Positions 59,606 to 64,000 of a stretch of 64,000 bases of DNA are shown here, piece after piece. Within the stretch, counting starts at the first letter, position 1. Each line of letters starts with the position of its first letter. This DNA is from Brachyhypopomus gauderio (taxonomy: Eukaryota; Chordata; Actinopteri; Gymnotiformes; Hypopomidae), in the NCBI RefSeq assembly GCF_052324685.1, contig NC_135211.1:1835105-1899104 (forward strand). Reading direction: 5' to 3'. The translations under genes and the position numbers were made by a program. Under the pieces are notes generated by a model. That model had not been told where the DNA came from. It saw nothing but the letters and a program-made list of their open reading frames with translations, and did not search any database.

Positions 59606-59632
59606 ATGGTGGTTCGAGCCCACCCAGGGACG
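59559..59632 (+). tRNA. tRNA-Asn-GTT: tRNA-Asn(GTT), unit 43, consensus
   Basis: Consensus gene; 'gaggg' upstream marker as in unit 40. Confidence 0.97.
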
Positions 59633-59721
59633 ATGTATGTTCCTTTCTCTTCTTTTTTAGACGTATTTTGCGCAAACAGATTAACTAAATTTCAACATTT
59701 CTCTCAAACAAATCAGCCTCT

Positions 59722-59794
59722 CGCCCAACGTGGGGCTCGAACCCACGACCCTGAGATTAAGAGACTCATGCTCTACCGACTGAGCTAGCCGGGC
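59722..59794 (-). tRNA. tRNA-Lys-CTT: tRNA-Lys(CTT), unit 44, U31 variant
   Basis: U31-U39 mismatch at the loop-closing pair, as in unit 41. Confidence 0.92.
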
Positions 59795-60945
59795 GTTTTA
59801 TGTAGGACCCCAAAAGCACTTGCTGTCGCCACATGTTGACATGTTGAGCAGGACCTGAGCTATGTTTGTGGAATTTGTGCAGAGACTAAAGACCTTCACC
59901 CTTAAACATTCACTAAACCTGGTGCATGATCTCACATCCCAGAGATTGAGAATCTGGCAAACTAACAATCGAACTGGTCAGGTAACAGCAGCATTTGAAG
60001 TGGGGTCAAAAATGTACCATTAAAGGCACTTGACATCCCCGCTCAGTTTCGTTGCATAGCCTCTTTATAGTTGTTGAAAAAACGTTTTGTAGCGGAAGAA
60101 AACATTAATTTACTGGAAGACAATCCAGTGATCGCTCTTAATATCAAAGTAAAACATGTACTCTGTCCTGATAAAATTTTGACCATGTGCATTTCACCTT
60201 GGGATTTAAAGTGTTTCCCGTTAGTCTGAGTACATCAGCTGAAGGCAGCTTAACTTCTTTTTTGGTTCTTGAAGTCTTTTTTTATTCTCATCCGAAAGGC
60301 ATATTCTGTTCCAGAAAACATTGGGGATTCCAATGTATCAATGACCTAGTTGGGAAAATGATTGCTGAACTCTGTAATGATCCTGATCTCAGCAGTACCA
60401 AGTGCCACAAAGGTCCACAAATCAGTTTACTCATGTATTTTATTGCCTATGGTTTGGTTTGTAAATGTGTGTTGGTGATATGGATGCATTCATGACACCA
60501 CATTTTCTGGACAAAATGTGTCTTGGAGCAGAGCTCCTGCAGTGCTTCCATCAAATCTGTTTTGAATAGGTTTTGGGTGCATTTTCACATATAATTTCAA
60601 AAGCGTCATATCTAAGAGGACATAACCCTGCAACTGAAGGCAAGGGAGCTACACTGTGTAAACTGGTGAAAATCATACACATTCCGATGACTGGTGGACA
60701 AAAGGATCAAAACTTTGACAGGAAAAGGGTCTACAAACTGACCTTTTGTTTGAAGACCTGCAGGTCTTGACAAGTGAGTAATTGAAGGAAGGGCAAATTT
60801 TAGACAAGCTAGCAGAAAAGTGTGAGTGACCTTGATGTTGCATCCTTTATGCATTGGCTCATTTCATCAAAAGCCAGCAAACAGGAGGAATGTGCTTGTT
60901 GGGTTTTTCTTTTGAGGAAGAACTATGTAAGCACAGAAGCATCTG

Positions 60946-60951
60946 GTCTCT

Positions 60952-60992
<41 letters not shown>

Positions 60993-61019
60993 ATGGTGGT
61001 TCGAGCCCACCCAGGGACG
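60946..61019 (+). tRNA. tRNA-Asn-GTT: tRNA-Asn(GTT), unit 44, consensus
   Basis: Consensus gene, yet with the 'gtctt' and 'cagaagc' flank markers that elsewhere go with A72: the reciprocal recombinant of unit 24. Confidence 0.97.
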
Positions 61020-61108
61020 ATGTATGTTCCTTTCTCTTCTTTTTTAGACGTATTTTGCGCAAACAGATTAACTAAATTTCAACATTTCTCTCAAACAAAT
61101 CAGCCTCT

Positions 61109-61181
61109 CGCCCAACGTGGGGCTCGAACGCACGACCCTGAGATTAAGAGACTCATGCTCTACCGACTGAGCTAGCCGGGC
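61109..61181 (-). tRNA. tRNA-Lys-CTT: tRNA-Lys(CTT), unit 45, U31 plus C52 double variant
   Basis: Combines the anticodon-stem U31-U39 mismatch and the T-stem/B-box C52-C62 mismatch. The two changes otherwise occur in separate units (41/44 and 30/42/46), so this copy looks like a conversion mosaic. Confidence 0.88.
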
Positions 61182-62332
61182 GTTTTATGTAGGACCCCAA
61201 AAGCACTTGCTGTCGCCACATGTTGACATGTTGAGCAGGACCTGAGCTATGTTTGTGGAATTTGTGCAGAGACTAAAGACCTTCACCCTTAAACATTCAC
61301 TAAACCTGGTGCATGATCTCACATCCCAGAGATTGAGAATCTGGCAAACTAACAATCGAACTGGTCAGGTAACAGCAGCATTTGAAGTGGGGTCAAAAAT
61401 GTACCATTAAAGGCACTTGACATCCCCGCTCAGTTTCGTTGCATAGCCTCTTTATAGTTGTTGAAAAAACGTTTTGTAGCGGAAGAAAACATTAATTTAC
61501 TGGAAGACAATCCAGTGATCGCTCTTAATATCAAAGTAAAACATGGACTCTGTCCTGATAAAATTTTGACCATGTGCATTTCACCTTGGGATTTAAAGTG
61601 TTTCCCGTTAGTCTGAGTACATCAGCTGAAGGCAGCTTAACTTCTTTTTTGGTTCTTGAAGTCTTTTTTTATTCTCATCCGAAAGGCATATTCTGTTCCA
61701 GAAAACATTGGGGATTCCAATGTATCAATGACCTAGTTGGGAAAATGATTGCTGAACTCTGTAATGATCCTGATCTCAGCAGTACCAAGTTCCACAAAGG
61801 TCCACAAATCAGTTTACTCATGTATTTTATTGCCTATGGTTTGGTTTGTAAATGTGTGTTGGTGATATGGATGCATTCATGACACCACATTTTCTGGACA
61901 AAATGTGTCTTGGAGCAGAGCTCCTGCAGTGCTTCCATCAAATCTGTTTTGAATAGGTTTTGGGTGCATTTTCACATATAATTTCAAAAGCGTCATATCT
62001 AAGAGGACATAACCCTGCAACTGAAGGCAAGGGAGCTACACTGTGTAAACTGGTGAAAATCATACACATTCCGATGACTGGTGGACAAAAGGATCAAAAC
62101 TTTGACAGGAAAAGGGTCTACAAACTGACCTTTTGTTTGAAGACCTGCAGGTCTTGACAAGTGAGTAATTGAAGGAAGGGCAAATTTTAGACAAGCTAGC
62201 AGAAAAGTGTGAGTGACCTTGATGTTGCATCCTTTATGCATTGGCTCATTTCATCAAAAGCCAGCAAACAGGAGGAATGTGCTTGTTGGGTTTTTCTTTT
62301 GAGGAAGAACTATGTAAGCACCGAAGCATCTG

Positions 62333-62406
62333 GTCTCTGTGGCGCAATCGGTTAGCGCTTTTGGCTGTTAACCGAAAGGATGGTGGTTCGAGCCCATCCA
62401 GGGATG
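62333..62406 (+). tRNA. tRNA-Asn-GTT: tRNA-Asn(GTT), unit 45, four-change variant
   Basis: Same T26, T29, T64 and T72 set as unit 41, inside the 5,548-bp-spaced duplicate tract. Confidence 0.92.
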
Positions 62407-62495
62407 ATGTATGTTCCTTTCTCTTCTTTTTTAGACGTATTTTGCGCAAACAGATTAACTAAATTTCAACATTTCTCTCAAACAAATCTGCCTCT

Positions 62496-62568
62496 CGCCC
62501 AACGTGGGGCTCGAACGCACGACCCTGAGATTAAGAGTCTCATGCTCTACCGACTGAGCTAGCCGGGC
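62496..62568 (-). tRNA. tRNA-Lys-CTT: tRNA-Lys(CTT), unit 46, C52 variant
   Basis: C52-C62 T-stem mismatch with 'gggcat' flank, as in unit 42. Confidence 0.9.
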
Positions 62569-63719
62569 ATTTTATGTAGGACCCCAAAAGCACTTGCTGT
62601 CGCCACATGTTGACATGTTGAGCAGGACCTGAGCTATGTTTGTGGAATTTGTGCAGAGACTAAAGACTTTCACCCTTAAACATTCACTAAACCTGGTGCA
62701 TGATCTCACATCCCAGAGATTGAGAATCTGGCAAACTAACAATCGAACTGGTCAGGTAACAGCAGCATTTGAAGTGGGGTCAAAAATGTACCATTAAAGG
62801 CACTTGACATCCCCGCTCAGTTTCGTTGCATAGCCTCTTTATAGTTGTTGAAAAAACGTTTTGTAGCGGAAGAAAACATTAATTTACTGGAAGACAATCC
62901 AGTGATCGCTCTTAATATCAAAGTAAAACATGTACTCTGTCCTGATAAAATTTTGACCATGTGCATTTCACCTTGGGATTTAAAGTGTTTCCCGTTAGTC
63001 TGAGTACATCAGCTGAAGGCAGCTTAACTTCTTTTTTGGTTCTTGAAGTCTTTTTTTATTCTCATCCGAAAGGCATATTCTGTTCCAGAAAACATTGGGG
63101 ATTCCAATGTATCAATGACCTAGTTGGGAAAATGATTGCTGAACTCTGTAATGATCCTGATCTCAGCAGTACCAAGTGCCACAAAGGTCCACAAATCAGT
63201 TTACTCATGTATTTTATTGCCTATGGTTTGGTTTGTAAATGTGTGTTGGTGATATGGATGCATTCATGACACCACATTTTCTGGACAAAATGCGTCTTGG
63301 AGCAGAGCTCCTGCAGTGCTTCCATCAAATCTGTTTTGAATAGGTTTTGGGTGCATTTTCACATATAATTTCAAAAGCGTCATATCTAAGAGGACATAAC
63401 CCTGCAACTGAAGGCAAGGGAGCTACACTGTGTAAACTGGTGAAAATCATACACATTCCGATGACTGGTGGACAAAAGGATCAAAACTGTGACAGGAAAA
63501 GGGTCTACAAACTGACCTTTTGTTTGAAGACCTGCAGGTCGTGACAAGTGAGTAATTGAAGGAAGGGCAAATTTTAGACAAGCTAGCAGAAAAGTGTGAG
63601 TGACCTTGATGTTGCATCCTTTATGCATTGGCTCATTTCATCAAAAGCCAGCAAACAGGAGGAATGTGCTTGTTGGGTTTTTCTTTTGAGGAAGAACTAT
63701 GTAAGCACCGAAGCATCCG

Positions 63720-63725
63720 GTCTCT

Positions 63726-63766
<41 letters not shown>

Positions 63767-63793
63767 ATGGTGGTTCGAGCCCACCCAGGGACG
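63720..63793 (+). tRNA. tRNA-Asn-GTT: tRNA-Asn(GTT), unit 46, consensus
   Basis: Consensus gene with 'gcatccg' flank; last tRNA-Asn of the window. Confidence 0.97.
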
Positions 63794-63882
63794 ATGTATG
63801 TTCCTTTCTCTTCTTTTTTAGACGTATTTTGCGCAAACAGATTAACTAAATTTCAACATTTCTCTCAAACAAATCAGCCTCT

Positions 63883-63955
63883 CGCCCAACGTGGGGCTCG
63901 AACCCACGACCCTGAGATTAAGAGTCTCATGCTCTACCGACTGAGCTAGCCGGGC
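63883..63955 (-). tRNA. tRNA-Lys-CTT: tRNA-Lys(CTT), unit 47, standard
   Basis: Standard sequence. The window ends 45 bp beyond it, within the next spacer, with no sign of the array ending. Confidence 0.97.
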
Positions 63956-64000
63956 GTTTTATGTAGGACCCCAAAAGCACTTGCTGTCGCCACATGTTGA

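Larger units (their letters stand above)
61568..62678. repeat. Long duplicate, partner of 56020-57130
   Basis: Second copy of the marker-rich tract, four units downstream. The intervening unit 44 shares only part of the set ('aaatgtgtc', 'gtctt'), so the exchange was not a simple four-unit block copy of everything around it. Confidence 0.9.
1..64000. repeat. Tandem tDNA array, ~1.39-kb unit, 46 unit lengths
   Basis: The same unit recurs without interruption across the window. Distances between equivalent points are only 1,383 bp (12 times) or 1,387 bp (33 times). The 4-bp difference is always the presence or absence of 'aaac' in the short gap between the two tRNA genes. Copies differ by only a handful of substitutions, so identity between units is very high (about 99% by eye, not computed). 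Each unit has one tRNA-Asn(GTT) on + and one tRNA-Lys(CTT) on -, convergent. Both array ends lie outside the window. Near-identity together with shared rare variants implies ongoing homogenisation by unequal exchange or gene conversion. Confidence 0.98.
49924..64000. repeat. Right zone: uniform 1,387-bp units (type 4)
   Basis: From the gap after tRNA-Asn 36 onward every period is 1,387 bp, every tRNA-Lys has the standard acceptor and A box, and 'cgtt' is fixed in mid-spacer. Form-B tRNA-Lys, 85-bp gaps and 'gacata' gaps are absent. Instead rare variants recur every three to five units: 'gaggg' upstream of tRNA-Asn in units 40 and 43, a four-change tRNA-Asn in 41 and 45, and 'gactttc' in 38, 42 and 46. 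Confidence 0.88.

Noticed and set aside
1-64000. CRISPR array or minisatellite
   Set aside because: The period is about 1.39 kb with two genes per unit; there are no short repeats with unique spacers.
1-64000. SINE family derived from tRNA
   Set aside because: Both tRNAs are full and mostly intact, with no A-rich tail, no target-site duplications and strict head-to-tail order, so this is tandem amplification and not retroposition.
1-64000. Whole array as an assembly artefact
   Set aside because: Units carry many different, ordered variants and two consistent lengths, which simple duplication of one read or contig would not create; local mis-joins cannot be excluded without reads.

Overview
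The window lies entirely inside one tandem array of nuclear tRNA genes. A unit of about 1.39 kb is repeated head to tail from the first base to the last: 46 full unit lengths plus a cut copy at the left edge. Each unit holds two RNA polymerase III genes pointing at each other: tRNA-Asn(GTT), 74 nt, on the + strand, and tRNA-Lys(CTT), 73 nt, on the - strand. Their 3' ends are 85 or 89 bp apart. A spacer of 1,151 bp separates tRNA-Lys from the next tRNA-Asn. In total there are 47 complete tRNA-Lys genes, 46 complete tRNA-Asn genes and one tRNA-Asn truncated at base 1. I see no protein gene, no other RNA gene, no transposon and neither end of the array.

Organism: both tRNAs match the standard cytosolic metazoan, and probably vertebrate, forms as I remember them. 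Both carry intact A and B boxes, have no encoded CCA, and are embedded in long AT-rich non-coding spacer. This points to an animal nuclear genome. A vertebrate with amplified tRNA genes (fish or amphibian) is my best guess, but the sequence alone does not fix the species. A tandem tDNA repeat is known in Xenopus laevis (about 3.2 kb, eight tRNA genes including Asn and Lys). The unit here is smaller and carries only two genes.

Layout. Unit n is defined here as tRNA-Lys n, the spacer and tRNA-Asn n; the cut tRNA-Asn at bases 1-43 is copy 0. Units fall into four types. Type 1 has an 85-bp convergent gap before tRNA-Lys, the standard tRNA-Lys, 'cgtt' in mid-spacer and 'aactttgac' further on. Type 2 has an 89-bp gap, a variant tRNA-Lys (form B: U2 and C9), 'catt' and 'aactgtgac'. 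Type 3 has an 89-bp gap containing 'gacata', the standard tRNA-Lys and 'aactgtgac'. Type 4 has an 89-bp gap, the standard tRNA-Lys and 'cgtt'. From 1 to about 49.9 kb, types 1-3 form a mixed higher-order repeat of dimers (2,770 bp) and trimers (4,157 bp): 1-2 | 3-4 | 5-6-7 | 8-9 | 10-11 | 12-13-14 | 15-16-17 | 18-19 | 20-21-22-23 | 24-25-26 | 27-28 | 29-30-31 | 32-33-34 | 35-36. From about 49.9 kb to the end, all units are type 4, every period is exactly 1,387 bp, and private tRNA mutations are more frequent, several of them shared between copies three to five units apart.

The two genes decode neighbouring codons of the AAN box (Asn AAU/AAC and Lys AAG). Of the complete copies, 26 of 46 tRNA-Asn show no difference from the array consensus. 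Of the tRNA-Lys, 24 of 47 are the standard form and 14 are form B. The rest carry point changes in stems, in the B box or, in one tRNA-Asn copy (51237-51310), in the anticodon itself (GTT to GTA). tRNA-Asn has a T6 terminator in every unit. tRNA-Lys has no run of four T before it would read through the whole opposing tRNA-Asn gene.
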